DNA of 64,000 nucleotides from Variovorax fucosicus. Lineage in GTDB: Bacteria > Pseudomonadota > Gammaproteobacteria > Burkholderiales > Burkholderiaceae_C. The notes under the pieces were generated by a model. It saw nothing but the letters and a program-made list of their open reading frames with translations, made no database searches and had not been told where the DNA came from. The position numbers and the translations under genes are program-made. This document shows positions 53,999 through 62,440 of this stretch, piece after piece. The first letter of the stretch is position 1. Every line of letters begins with the position of its first letter. The stretch lies in NCBI RefSeq assembly GCF_030316825.1, contig NZ_JASZYU010000004.1, positions 372,001 to 436,000 of the forward strand, in the 5' to 3' direction.

Positions 53999-55069
53999 AT
54001 GGCATTATTAAAAAGAGGGAAGATTTATCACGTTCGCGCGCAAGTTGGGGGCGTGATGATCGCGAAGTCAACCAAAACAGCGAACAAGCGTCTCGCAGAG
54101 CAAATCGAGGCGAAGTGGATCAGCGAAGTTCACGCAGAAGTCATTGTCGCAGGCCGCAAGCCTATTACGGTCGAGAAGGCAATCGAAGTGTTCCTCGCAA
54201 GTCGCAGGGGAACGCCAGGATGGGAGAGCGCTGGCATCAAGCTGCGCGCATTCGAGCCGTTCTACAAGGGCATGCTGCACGAAGCGGACGCAGAAGCCGT
54301 GCGCGCACACTGCATTTCGCTCGTCGAGGATGAGGACTACTCAGTCAACACCATCAACGTGAGCATCGTGTACTGGAACGCAGTGCAGAACCACTGCAAG
54401 GAAACGGGCTACACGCCGGGCAAGAAGCTCAAGCAACTCAAGGGTGGGCAAGGGCGCATCCGCTACTTCACAGCAGACGAAGAAGACAAGCTGCTCGTTT
54501 CACTTGATCCGAACAACGGCGCGTTCCGCGAGAAGCGCAAAGCCCAAGACAACATGGACTTCGTCGTTGCGCTGCTGGACACAGGCGCGCGTGAGCAGGA
54601 AATGGCAAAGCTTCAGCTGTCTCAGATCAACATCCAGCGCAACGAGATCACGATCCATCGCAGCAAGGGCGGTACAGACACCACCATGCACATCTCGGAC
54701 AGGCTGCAAAAGGTCATCGCACGCAGAATGATTGAGGCGGAGCAGGAGCTACCCGAAGGACAGTCACTGCATGGCCGCGCTGGCAACGGCTTTCTGTTCC
54801 CCGAACGCGCAGAGGCCCGCTACAACAACGAGTTCTTCCAGCGTGCATGCGAGCGCGTGGGCATCAAGGACGCGTCGCTGCACACTTGCAGGCACACATT
54901 CGCTTCGAGGCTCGTGCAAGCTGGCGTCCAGCTGCAAACAGTTCAGCAGATGTTGGGGCACCGGAACTACTCGTCCACGATGATCTACGCGCACTTGGCC
55001 CCTGCAGCGGAAGCGCTGCGCGTTGTAGCTGTGCTGAACGCGGTCCGCAACCCAATGCAAGTGACCTGA
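53999..55069 (+). CDS. int: Tyrosine-type site-specific integrase
   Basis: A 356-residue phage integrase. An N-terminal arm-binding part (MALLKRGKIYHVRAQVGG), a SAM-like core-binding domain (about 55-145) and the catalytic domain with Arg198 (TGAREQE), Lys223, His295-x-x-Arg298 (HTCRHTF), His321 (LGHRNY) and the nucleophile Tyr330 (MIYAHL) are all present. It catalyses recombination at the 16-bp core in the fumarase gene. It lies 2.1 kb from attR rather than beside it. AAGGAG is 6 nt before the ATG. Confidence 0.95.
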   Translation: MALLKRGKIYHVRAQVGGVMIAKSTKTANKRLAEQIEAKWISEVHAEVIVAGRKPITVEKAIEVFLASRRGTPGWESAGIKLRAFEPFYKGMLHEADAEAVRAHCISLVEDEDYSVNTINVSIVYWNAVQNHCKETGYTPGKKLKQLKGGQGRIRYFTADEEDKLLVSLDPNNGAFREKRKAQDNMDFVVALLDTGAREQEMAKLQLSQINIQRNEITIHRSKGGTDTTMHISDRLQKVIARRMIEAEQELPEGQSLHGRAGNGFLFPERAEARYNNEFFQRACERVGIKDASLHTCRHTFASRLVQAGVQLQTVQQMLGHRNYSSTMIYAHLAPAAEALRVVAVLNAVRNPMQVT

Positions 55070-55097
55070 GCAAAAAACGCGCTGTAGACGGTTTTTG

Positions 55098-55118
55098 AGC
55101 GCCTCTCGGGGCGCTTTC
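55098..55118 (+). terminator. Terminator after int
   Basis: AGCGCC-TCTCGG-GGCGCT followed by TTCT; moderate strength. Confidence 0.6.
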
Positions 55119-55147
55119 TCACGGCTGCGCGTAGCTATGATCCCCGG

Positions 55148-55456
55148 ATGCAAACACCTGACTTCAGCAATCTCGTCCCCACGCAGCGCGAATCCATCAT
55201 CGATCAGTTGGAAGATGAGATCCGCGACTTGCGGCAACAGGCGCTGCACATCATCCTGACAGACGCGCTCGCGCAGGCCAAAACATCCGGGCTCGATGCG
55301 GAAGATTTGATCGTTGGGCTGAATCAGTACCTCGATGACGACGTGCTGTACGTCCGCCAAGGGCATGCGTTTGCACCCGCAAAAGCACCCGGTAAGAAGC
55401 GTGGCCGTCCAGTGGGCAGCACGAAAGCGGGGGGTTATCGCAAGCCCAAGGTGTAG
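55148..55456 (+). CDS. Small protein with AT-hook-like C-terminus
   Basis: A 102-residue protein. The first 75 residues are acidic and helical (IIDQLEDEIRDLRQQALHII), able to dimerise. The C-terminus has GKKRGRPVGSTKAGGYRKPK, where RGRP flanked by Lys/Arg/Gly is an AT-hook. This resembles small H-NS-like or Alba-like accessory DNA-binding proteins of Burkholderiales. It lies next to int, so it could be a recombination-directionality or silencing factor; unproven. Confidence 0.6.
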   Translation: MQTPDFSNLVPTQRESIIDQLEDEIRDLRQQALHIILTDALAQAKTSGLDAEDLIVGLNQYLDDDVLYVRQGHAFAPAKAPGKKRGRPVGSTKAGGYRKPKV

Positions 55457-55479
55457 CTACCCTACCTGCCTGCCGGCAG

Positions 55480-55573
55480 TATCTATTTTTGACGCGATTT
55501 CAGCACTATCTAATAGCTTGCTGTTGATCGCAGTTTCCTTGACATTAGATAGTCGTGCGAGCTACATTATCTA
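55480..55573 (+). promoter_or_regulatory. Promoter with TATCTA operator-like repeats
   Basis: TTGACA (55539-55544) and TACATT (55563-55568) are 18 bp apart. TATCTA/TAGATA occurs at 55480, 55507, 55546 (inverted) and 55568, so copies abut both promoter boxes. The promoter would drive the 55661-56885 operon. Confidence 0.5.
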
Positions 55574-55660
55574 TGTCCCTTGCACAGCAATCTTCACGCG
55601 TCTATATCTGCGCGCGTGCGGAGCCTATGCGGCTGTACAGTGAGGATGGAGAAAATAATA

Positions 55661-55954
55661 ATGGAAAGCAATTTGCAAATTCATGTGAAGCTCGAACACC
55701 AGTACCAGCACCGCGCAGCTTTGGCAACAATTATGAGCGTGCTAATGAGCAACTTCAAAGCGTCCGGCCAAGATGCAATTATTGAACCTTGGCTCGACTT
55801 CGAAGGCTGCACAGCTTACCTGAGCCAAGACGGAAACGCATCGGCTGTTATCACAGCATTAGATGGCATCGATTCATACGGCATTACGACTATGCTTCGT
55901 GATATCTCGTGCGATTGCCAACAATGCAAGACACAAAGCGGGGTGCAGGCATGA
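55661..55954 (+). CDS. Hypothetical phage protein
   Basis: A 97-residue protein (MESNLQIHVKLEHQYQHRAA) with GGAG upstream. It ends with a cysteine cluster (SCDCQQCKTQ). Its TGA overlaps the next ATG. Unknown function; expressed from the TATCTA-flanked promoter. Confidence 0.6.
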   Translation: MESNLQIHVKLEHQYQHRAALATIMSVLMSNFKASGQDAIIEPWLDFEGCTAYLSQDGNASAVITALDGIDSYGITTMLRDISCDCQQCKTQSGVQA

Positions 55955-56718
55955 TCGATCAAGCAAAAAACTACATCCGTGTCGAGGGCGACTATGCAAA
56001 AAACTACAACGAAGGCCCGCTTTCCGCTGCTGTTAGATTGCATGCGCAGTGGGACAAGCTGTCCCTGTTGCAGCGCTACATCTATGTAAGCCTCGCATTT
56101 GATGCAGAAAACTGTCCCGGTACGAACGGGTACGGCACGCGGCACACACTTGAAATTATGGGCGAAACAAGTATCGCATCCACAAAGTACACAGTGCAAG
56201 GCAATGTTATCGACTTGACGAAGGCGCAGCTTGAGCAGAATGGCATGGTGCTACATCTGTGGGAAGCAAAGGGCTACGTCTGCGAAGCCGATTATCTTGA
56301 GTACGATATCGATTTTGAGTACGACGAAGAATTCATGCGAATTGAGAGCACATACTTCCGCGGTGGCAGGCATGTCGAGATTTTGGACGTACTCACGTTT
56401 GAATACTGTGGCGACGACAAGTGGGATGCAATGTCCGAAGGCGAACGTCGCGATTGGATGCGTGGCTGCGTAGAAGGTAAGTTAGATATGCGCGGCGATC
56501 TCATGGTCACCGATGGACTGAAAGGAAGCGTCGAATACGAGTTTGTTTGCACCCTCGGCCCAGACGAACTACGCGAGCTCGGCTACGTAACTAAAAAGGA
56601 TTGGAACCTCTGCGGAGAAACAGACGAAGAATATGCAGACCAACTACGCGCAGCCCGCGAAGACGAGGATGCAAAATTCATTGCGCAATTTCCTGCACAG
56701 GCGGAGGTGCCGGCATGA
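55951..56718 (+). CDS. Hypothetical acidic phage protein
   Basis: A 255-residue very acidic protein starting at the ATGA overlap (MIDQAKNYIRVEGDYA); upstream in-frame codons lie within the previous gene. Strings such as DYLEYDIDFEYDEEFMRIES and a C-terminal ETDEEYADQLRAAREDED give it a DNA-mimic-like charge, but this alone does not show anti-restriction function. Middle gene of a three-gene coupled operon next to attR. Confidence 0.6.
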   Translation: MIDQAKNYIRVEGDYAKNYNEGPLSAAVRLHAQWDKLSLLQRYIYVSLAFDAENCPGTNGYGTRHTLEIMGETSIASTKYTVQGNVIDLTKAQLEQNGMVLHLWEAKGYVCEADYLEYDIDFEYDEEFMRIESTYFRGGRHVEILDVLTFEYCGDDKWDAMSEGERRDWMRGCVEGKLDMRGDLMVTDGLKGSVEYEFVCTLGPDELRELGYVTKKDWNLCGETDEEYADQLRAAREDEDAKFIAQFPAQAEVPA

Positions 56719-56885
56719 ACCCATCCCTTCAACAGCACCTCGACCACATGCTGAGCGACGCCAGAACGTGTTTCGATTTCGAGCGTGCAGAGGTGTACAT
56801 GCACCCGGACGGACGACTGCACATCAGATTGCTTGATGCAGCTGGAAACTATGTGGGCGAAGTAAACGCCATGCCTGCAGCCTGA
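56715..56885 (+). CDS. Small hypothetical phage protein
   Basis: A 56-residue protein starting at an ATGA overlap (MNPSLQQHLDHMLSDARTCF). Mixed alpha/beta (EVYMHPDGRLHIRLLDAAGN). Last phage gene before attR; followed by a terminator. Confidence 0.6.
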   Translation: MNPSLQQHLDHMLSDARTCFDFERAEVYMHPDGRLHIRLLDAAGNYVGEVNAMPAA

Positions 56886-56891
56886 AAGTAA

Positions 56892-56918
56892 AAAGCCCGA
56901 CTAATCCTCGGGCTTTAT
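56892..56918 (+). terminator. Terminator of the last phage operon
   Basis: AAAGCCCGA-CTAATCC-TCGGGCTTT (56892-56916) followed by ATTATT. Protects the att region from rightward transcription. Confidence 0.75.
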
Positions 56919-57144
56919 TATTTGATATTGACCAAAACAGATTATCTAGTAGGTATGTATTGCACAGAAAATGTCACAGTCTGCGCATCGCAACTGTCAC
57001 GATTTTTGCCACCTAAAAGCAAATAACACTCTAGAAAATCAAAGACTTAGCGCTGAAACGTCATGTTTCTGCTAAATCTTAATGAAAAGCCTGAACTTTC
57101 AGGCGATATCCAATTGATTTATATAAGTCCGCACTAGCGTGTTA
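56919..57144. other. Right phage end, non-coding, with arm-like repeats
   Basis: No gene. ACTGTCACGATTTT (56993-57006) is the direct-repeat partner of the copy at 16973-16986, about 139 bp from the core here versus 131 bp on the left. Another TGTCAC lies at 56972. Probable integrase arm sites. Confidence 0.55.
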
Positions 57145-57214
57145 AGTAGCTGATGTACTGGAGCGCGGCGGCGACCGATTCGATCAGGTCGGCCTGCTGG
57201 ATGGTGGTGGTCAT
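57134..57214 (-). pseudogene. Stranded native 5' end of class I fumarase
   Basis: The original start codon (ATG, 57214-57212) and first codons read MTTTIQQADLIESVAAALQY through the att core, then phage DNA adds YLTR-like residues and a TAG stop (57136-57134). The native promoter therefore now yields only a 26-residue peptide. It is the 5' fragment whose body lies 40 kb away at 15343-16842. Confidence 0.9.
57145..57160. other. attR core, 16 bp
   Basis: AGTAGCTGATGTACTG, identical to attL. On the minus strand it is the QYISY segment of the native fumarase N-terminus, after which the frame runs into phage DNA. Confidence 0.9.
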
Positions 57215-57300
57215 CGTGAGGTTCTTGTGCGGTGGGGAGCCGAAATTATCCCCCACCGCCCCTTAATCGCCGCCAGGGCTGGCGCCGGCAGCCCGTTGGC

Positions 57301-58557
57301 TCAGACCGGAGGCCGCTTCATCTGGCAGGACGTCGGCTGCGCGCTCACGTACGAGTCCCACACCACCTCGGAGCGGAAGCCGTAGCCGGTGTTCTCGGCG
57401 TCGTGCTTGACGCCCGGGCTGCCCTTCTTGGCCCACACGCCGAGGTAGATCGGCGCGAGCATCTGGTGATCCGCCTTGCGCATCTCGACTTCGCCCACCG
57501 GGCTCTCGTATTTCATGCCTTCCAGAGCGTAGGCGACCGTCTTCGGATCGGTCGACTTGGCCTTGCGCATCGCCGCGCGCAGCATGTTCATGGTGTACCA
57601 GTGCGAGGCGAAGATGAAGTCTTCGTCGGGCGACTTCTTCTTGTACGCCATGGCGATTTTTTCGAGCGCAGGCGTCGGTGCGTTGCTACCCCAGTTCCAC
57701 ATCACGCTCACCTTGTCGACGCCCCAGGCGCCCATCTGCGACGGAATGCCCGGGTTGTTGGCGTTGAAGGTGTAGAAGTTGATGTTGAGGTTGTAGTCCT
57801 TGGCGGCCTTGAAGAGCAGGCCCAGGTCGCTGCCCCAGTTGGAGGTGATCACCGTGTCGGCACCCGAGGCGGCAATCTTGGCGACGTAGGGTGCGAAGTC
57901 GCGCACGGTTGCGATCGGCACGTAGTCTTCGCCGACGATCTGGATGTCCGGGCGCTTCTTCGCGAGATAGGCGCGCGAAGCTTTCGCGACCTGCTGGCCG
58001 TGCGTGTAGTTCTGGTTGAACAGGAACACTTTCTTCACGGCCGGCTTGTTCTGCAGGTAGGTCGTCAGGCCTTCGATCTGCATCTCGCTCGACGGATAGA
58101 AGCGGAAGTGCCAGAAGCTGCACTTGTCGTTGGTCAGGCCCGGGTCCATCGCCGAGTAGTTCAGGTAGACCATCCCGCCGTTCGGATCGCGATCGGCCTG
58201 CTTGTTGATCGCATCGACCAGCGCAAAGGCTACGCCGGAGCCGCCGCCCTGCGTGACGTAGCGGATGTTCTGGTCATACGCCATCTTCAGCGCGGAGGCG
58301 CTTTCCTGCGGCGAGCCCTTGCCGTCGAGCGGCACGATCTCGAACTTCGGATCGGTCGGCGTGGCCGTGGCGTTGAGTTGCGTGACCACTTCGCGCAATT
58401 GATTGAGCGAGCCCTGGCCCGTGAAGGCGAAGGGACCGGAAAGCACCTCGATGAAGGCGATCTTGACCGTCTCGGCGGCTGTGGCGGCGCCGCAGGCGGC
58501 GACCGCGGCTGCGCAGAGCAACGACCGGACAGGGCGGATGAAACCGAAGCGCTGCAT
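57301..58557 (-). CDS. ABC transporter substrate-binding protein (branched-chain amino-acid type)
   Basis: A 418-residue periplasmic binding protein of the LivJ-like type I fold. The start at 58557 (MQRFGFIRPVRSLLCAAAVA) is supported by GGAG 6 nt upstream and gives a clean signal peptide, cleaved after AATAA near residue 28. The mature chain opens VKIAFIEVLSGPFAFTGQG, the usual family entry, and contains GGGSGVAFALVDA and NYTHGQQVAK. No permease or ATPase genes are in the window, so it is an orphan here. Ligand unknown (amino acids or amides are typical). Confidence 0.88.
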   Translation of the reverse strand: MQRFGFIRPVRSLLCAAAVAACGAATAAETVKIAFIEVLSGPFAFTGQGSLNQLREVVTQLNATATPTDPKFEIVPLDGKGSPQESASALKMAYDQNIRYVTQGGGSGVAFALVDAINKQADRDPNGGMVYLNYSAMDPGLTNDKCSFWHFRFYPSSEMQIEGLTTYLQNKPAVKKVFLFNQNYTHGQQVAKASRAYLAKKRPDIQIVGEDYVPIATVRDFAPYVAKIAASGADTVITSNWGSDLGLLFKAAKDYNLNINFYTFNANNPGIPSQMGAWGVDKVSVMWNWGSNAPTPALEKIAMAYKKKSPDEDFIFASHWYTMNMLRAAMRKAKSTDPKTVAYALEGMKYESPVGEVEMRKADHQMLAPIYLGVWAKKGSPGVKHDAENTGYGFRSEVVWDSYVSAQPTSCQMKRPPV

Positions 58558-58750
58558 GCTTGTCTCCATGGGGTGGGTGGTGGAGCAGCACAGTAGGCGG
58601 CACATCGCGGCGCTTCCGTCGCCGACGTGACTTTCCGTGCAGGGACTATCCCTTAGCCGGCCCGGCGCCGAAGTCCCTGCCAATGAGAATTCTTCTCGTT
58701 CGGCCGATACTGTCGGCCCGTTTCATCACTGCCAACAACGGCCTCTCTCC

Positions 58751-60136
58751 ATGACCACACGCATCGAACGCGATACCTTCGGCCCGATCGAAGTCCCTGC
58801 CGACAAATTGTGGGGTGCCCAGACGCAGCGCTCGCTGCAGAACTTCGACATCTCTGGCGAGCAGCAGCCGCGCGAGATCATCAAGGCGCTGGCGCAGGTC
58901 AAGCGTGCCTCGGCGGTGGTGAACCATGCGCTGGGGCTGCAGGACGAGAAGAAGACCGGCGCCATCGTCGCGGCGGCGGACGAGGTCATCGCCGGCCAGC
59001 ATGGGGGCGAATTCCCGCTGGTGGTGTGGCAGACCGGTTCAGGCACGCAGACCAACATGAACGTCAACGAGGTGCTGGCCAACCGTGCCAGCGAGTTGCT
59101 GGGCGGCGAGCGCGGGGAAGGGCGGCTGGTGCATCCGAACGACGACGTGAACCGCAGCCAGTCGAGCAACGACGTGTTCCCGACCGCCATGCACGTCGCA
59201 GCGGTCGAGGCGCTCACGCACAAGCTGCTGCCCGCCGTGGCCAGGCTGCGCGGAACGCTGGAGGCGAAGTCCAACGACTTCATGGACATCGTGAAGATCG
59301 GCCGCACCCATCTGCAGGACGCGACACCGCTCACGCTCGGCCAGGAGTTCTCGGGCTATGCCGCGCAACTCGCGCATGGCGAGGCCCATGTGCGCGCCGC
59401 GCTGCCGCACCTGTGCGAACTGGCGCTGGGCGGCACGGCCGTCGGCACCGGCCTCAATGCGCCGAAGGGCTACGCGGAACAGGTGGCGGCCGAACTGGCC
59501 AGGCTCACCGGGCTGCCGTTCGTGACTGCGCCGAACAAGTTCGAAGCCATGGCCAGCGTCGACGCGCTGGTGCACGCGCACGGGGCGCTCAAGACACTCG
59601 CCGCCAGCATGACCAAGATCGCCAACGACGTGCGCTGGCTCGCGAGCGGGCCGCGCAGCGGCATCGGCGAGCTCAGCATTCCCGAGAACGAACCGGGCTC
59701 GTCGATCATGCCGGGCAAGGTGAATCCGACGCAGAGCGAGGCTGTCACGATGCTGGCCGCGCAGGTGTTCGGCAACGACGTGGCCATCAACATCGGTGGC
59801 GCCTCGGGCAATTTCGAGCTCAACGTGTTCCGCCCGATGGTGGCGCACAACTTCCTGCAGAGCGTGCGCCTGCTGGCCGACGGCATGGTGAGCTTCAACG
59901 ACCACTGCGCGGTCGGCATCGAGCCGAACCGCGAACGCATCACGGAACTGGTGCAGCGCTCGCTGATGCTGGTGACGGCACTCAACACGCACATCGGCTA
60001 TGACAAGGCGGCCTTCATCGCGAAAAAGGCGCACAAGGAAGGCTCGAGCCTGCGCGAAGCGGCCGTTGCGTCGGGCCACCTCACGGGTGAGCAGTTCGAT
60101 GCCTGGGTCATCCCCGGGAACATGACGGGCCGCTAG
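58751..60136 (+). CDS. fumC: Class II fumarate hydratase
   Basis: A 461-residue iron-independent fumarase. MTTRIERDTFGPIEVPADKL is the family start, so ATG 58751 is preferred to the longer frame. Signatures include GSGTQTNMNVNEV, RSQSSNDVFPTAMH, the catalytic loop GSSIMPGKVNPTQ (about 317-329) and GNFELNVFRP. With class I fumarase, the strain has the usual two unrelated fumarases, here on either side of the prophage. Confidence 0.97.
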   Translation: MTTRIERDTFGPIEVPADKLWGAQTQRSLQNFDISGEQQPREIIKALAQVKRASAVVNHALGLQDEKKTGAIVAAADEVIAGQHGGEFPLVVWQTGSGTQTNMNVNEVLANRASELLGGERGEGRLVHPNDDVNRSQSSNDVFPTAMHVAAVEALTHKLLPAVARLRGTLEAKSNDFMDIVKIGRTHLQDATPLTLGQEFSGYAAQLAHGEAHVRAALPHLCELALGGTAVGTGLNAPKGYAEQVAAELARLTGLPFVTAPNKFEAMASVDALVHAHGALKTLAASMTKIANDVRWLASGPRSGIGELSIPENEPGSSIMPGKVNPTQSEAVTMLAAQVFGNDVAINIGGASGNFELNVFRPMVAHNFLQSVRLLADGMVSFNDHCAVGIEPNRERITELVQRSLMLVTALNTHIGYDKAAFIAKKAHKEGSSLREAAVASGHLTGEQFDAWVIPGNMTGR

Positions 60137-60164
60137 CGAGGCCGCCGCCCGCCGCCGGTCCTGT

Positions 60165-60848
60165 CTATTTCTCTTCCAGCGAATAGCCGACGCCGTAGAC
60201 GTTCCGGATCCAGTCCGTGCCCGGGTCGGCTGCTGCCAGCTTCTTGCGCAGGTTCTTGATGTGGCTGTCGATGGCGCGTTCGTTGACGTCGAGCGCATCG
60301 TCGTAGGCCAGTTCCAGCAACCTGCCGCGCGAGAAAATGCGGCCGGCCTGGCCGCTCAGGACTTGCAGCAGCCGGAATTCGCGTCGCGTGAGGTTCAGCG
60401 CCTGTCCCCGCAGGCTGGCGCGCCACAGCGTTGCGTCCAGTACCAGTCCGGGTGCTGGGGCCGGGCTGCTCGGGGCGCCGGCCGTGGATTGGTTTCGCCG
60501 CAGCACCGCCTTGACGCGGGCGATGACTTCGCGCGGCGAGAAGGGCTTGCAGACGTAGTCGTCGGCGCCCAGCTCCAGGCCCAGCAACCGGTCCACCTCT
60601 TCGACGCGGGCGGTCAGCATGATGACGGGCGATTGCGTTACGGCGCGTGCCTGTCGCAGAACCTCCATGCCGTCCAGGCCGGGCAGCATCACGTCCAGCA
60701 GCGTGAGGTCGGGCGGCGCGGCGAGGATGCGCGCCAGCGCCTCGCGGCCGTCCGCAAGATGCTCTGCCTCATACCCCGCATGCAGCAGGTAGTTGACCAG
60801 CACCCGCGCGATGTCGGGATCGTCCTCGACCACCAGAACGCGTGTCAT
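60165..60848 (-). CDS. OmpR-family response regulator (BaeR-like)
   Basis: A 227-residue two-domain regulator. The receiver has the acidic pair Glu8-Asp9-Asp10, phospho-acceptor Asp52 (LLDVMLPG), Thr79-like TAR and Lys101 (CKPFSP). A Pro/Ala linker is followed by the winged-helix output (LNLTRREFRLLQVL ... GVGYSLEE). It overlaps the sensor gene by ATGA, with the sensor encoded upstream. Convergent with fumC. Confidence 0.93.
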   Translation of the reverse strand: MTRVLVVEDDPDIARVLVNYLLHAGYEAEHLADGREALARILAAPPDLTLLDVMLPGLDGMEVLRQARAVTQSPVIMLTARVEEVDRLLGLELGADDYVCKPFSPREVIARVKAVLRRNQSTAGAPSSPAPAPGLVLDATLWRASLRGQALNLTRREFRLLQVLSGQAGRIFSRGRLLELAYDDALDVNERAIDSHIKNLRKKLAAADPGTDWIRNVYGVGYSLEEK

Positions 60849-62431
60849 GGCGATCCCGCCAGCGGCAGCGAGACGATCATCCGCAGCCCGCCCAGCGGCG
60901 AAGGGCTGGCTGCCAGCTGGCCATGGTGCGCTTCCACGAAGTTGCGGCAGATGGCCAGCCCCAGGCCCGAACCGCCGTGTGCCCGGCTGCGGGAGCTCTC
61001 GCCGCGGAACAGCCGGTCGAAGATGCGCGGCAGTTCGTGCTCCAGCACCCCGGGCGCGCTGTCATCGAATTTCAGCACCAGCCGGCTCGGGTTGCCATGT
61101 TCGATGCTCGCGCCGATGCGCAGGGTGCCGAAGGAGTCGGTGTAGCGCAGGCTGTTTTCGAGCAGGTTGACGAAGACCTGGTGCAGCCTGTCCGCATCGC
61201 CCGATATGGTGGGGGTGCGGGCTGCGGCCAGGGCGTCCAGCGCAGCGGTATCGAGCGCGATGTCGGCGCGGTGGAAGCGGTCTTGCACCAGGTCGATGGC
61301 GTCGCGCAGCAGGGCGAGTGGTTGCACCGGGGCCAGGTTCAGTGCGAACTCGCCCGATTCGCTCATGCTGCGCCGCAGATCCTCCACCAGCAGGCTCAGG
61401 CGCATCACCTGGCGGTGCAGGCGCTGGCTGGTATCCGGTTCAAAGGGTTGAACGCCATCCTGCAGCGCCTCGATCTCGGCGCGCATAGCCGCGAGCGGCG
61501 TGCGCAGCTCGTGGGAGACGTCGGCCAGCCATTCGCGGCGGGAGTTTTCGATGCCGTCGAGGCGCTGCACCATGTCGTTGAAGGTGCCGGCCAGGGCCGC
61601 GAGTTCGTCGCTGCCTTTCACCGGAACGCGCGTTGCCAGCTGGCCGCGCGCAACGGCCCGGGCGCCGTCCATCAGCGCGTCGATCGGGGCGAACCAGCGC
61701 CGGGCCAGCAGCCACGAAAACAGCAGCGCCAGCGCCAGGCCAGCCAGGCCGGTCAGGATCATGAAGCGCGACTGGCGCGTGAGGAAAGCCTGCTCGGCGT
61801 TGCGCGCGAGGCCTTTCAAGGGCGCCAGCACCAGATAGCCGACCACCTTGTCGGCCTCGCGCAGCGGCAGGCGGGCTGCTTCGTCGGCCGGAACGGCCAC
61901 GCCCGCCACGTGAATGCCTTCGGCGTCCGTCAGGCCCAGGCGTCGGTAGATGGAAGTGGGCTCGTCGCGCGGGTCGTTGGCGCGGTCGGGTGGCGGCGGT
62001 GGACGATGGCGCCCCGGCAGCAGGTCGAGTTGGGGGCCACCGCCACCGGCCATGCCGGGCGGCGGTGGCGGTGGGCGTGATCCATCCGACGCTCGGGGCG
62101 GAGGGCGCGTCCCATCAGGCGCTAGCGGCGGAGGGCGCATTGCGCCTCCCGGCGGCGGCGGCGCATTTCCGAAGGGCAGGTCGTCGTCCATCTGCAGGCG
62201 GTGCCAGGCACCCGGGTCGGCACGCAGAGCGTCCCAGTTGCCAGCGCGGACATGGTGTTCGACGGCGCGTCGTGCCAGCCAATCCAGGCGCTCGAGTTCG
62301 ATCTCGGCAACGTACGGCCCCAGGCCCTGCGTCAGAACCAGCCGCGAGAAGCCGACGTAGATGCCCATGAGCGCGACGAGCAGCGCTGCAAGCGTGAGAA
62401 AGACCTTGTTCTGCAGTGTCAGACGGGGCAC
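60845..62431 (-). CDS. Sensor histidine kinase with proline-rich periplasmic insert
   Basis: A 528-residue inner-membrane kinase: TM1 about 8-28, periplasmic sensor 29-222, TM2 about 224-243, HAMP about 244-296, dimerisation domain with His307 (DVSHELRTPL), and ATPase with HQVFVNLLENSLRY and GGSGLGLAICRNF. The sensor contains a low-complexity block at about 90-150 made of Pro, Gly, Arg and Asp (PPPPGGAMRPPPLAPDGTRP...). BaeS-like in kinase core. The next gene upstream encodes a secreted Pro-rich protein. Confidence 0.92.
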   Translation of the reverse strand: MPRLTLQNKVFLTLAALLVALMGIYVGFSRLVLTQGLGPYVAEIELERLDWLARRAVEHHVRAGNWDALRADPGAWHRLQMDDDLPFGNAPPPPGGAMRPPPLAPDGTRPPPRASDGSRPPPPPPGMAGGGGPQLDLLPGRHRPPPPPDRANDPRDEPTSIYRRLGLTDAEGIHVAGVAVPADEAARLPLREADKVVGYLVLAPLKGLARNAEQAFLTRQSRFMILTGLAGLALALLFSWLLARRWFAPIDALMDGARAVARGQLATRVPVKGSDELAALAGTFNDMVQRLDGIENSRREWLADVSHELRTPLAAMRAEIEALQDGVQPFEPDTSQRLHRQVMRLSLLVEDLRRSMSESGEFALNLAPVQPLALLRDAIDLVQDRFHRADIALDTAALDALAAARTPTISGDADRLHQVFVNLLENSLRYTDSFGTLRIGASIEHGNPSRLVLKFDDSAPGVLEHELPRIFDRLFRGESSRSRAHGGSGLGLAICRNFVEAHHGQLAASPSPLGGLRMIVSLPLAGSP

Positions 62432-62440
62432 ATGCGAGGG

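Larger units (their letters stand above)
16827..57160. mobile_element. Temperate siphophage provirus, about 40.3 kb
   Basis: The element is bounded by the 16-bp repeat AGTAGCTGATGTACTG and contains a tyrosine integrase, terminase, portal, capsid, lambda-type long-tail genes, lysozyme and replication genes. Its GC content is visibly lower and its codon use more A/T-rich than the flanks. Head and tail genes look intact with no obvious frameshift other than the programmed one, so the phage may be functional. Tail genes M-L-K-I-J and a tape-measure protein indicate a non-contractile long tail. Confidence 0.95.

Noticed and set aside
17000..57000. Insertion sequence or transposase inside the prophage
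   Set aside because: No DDE transposase, terminal inverted repeats or target duplications were found other than the att repeat.
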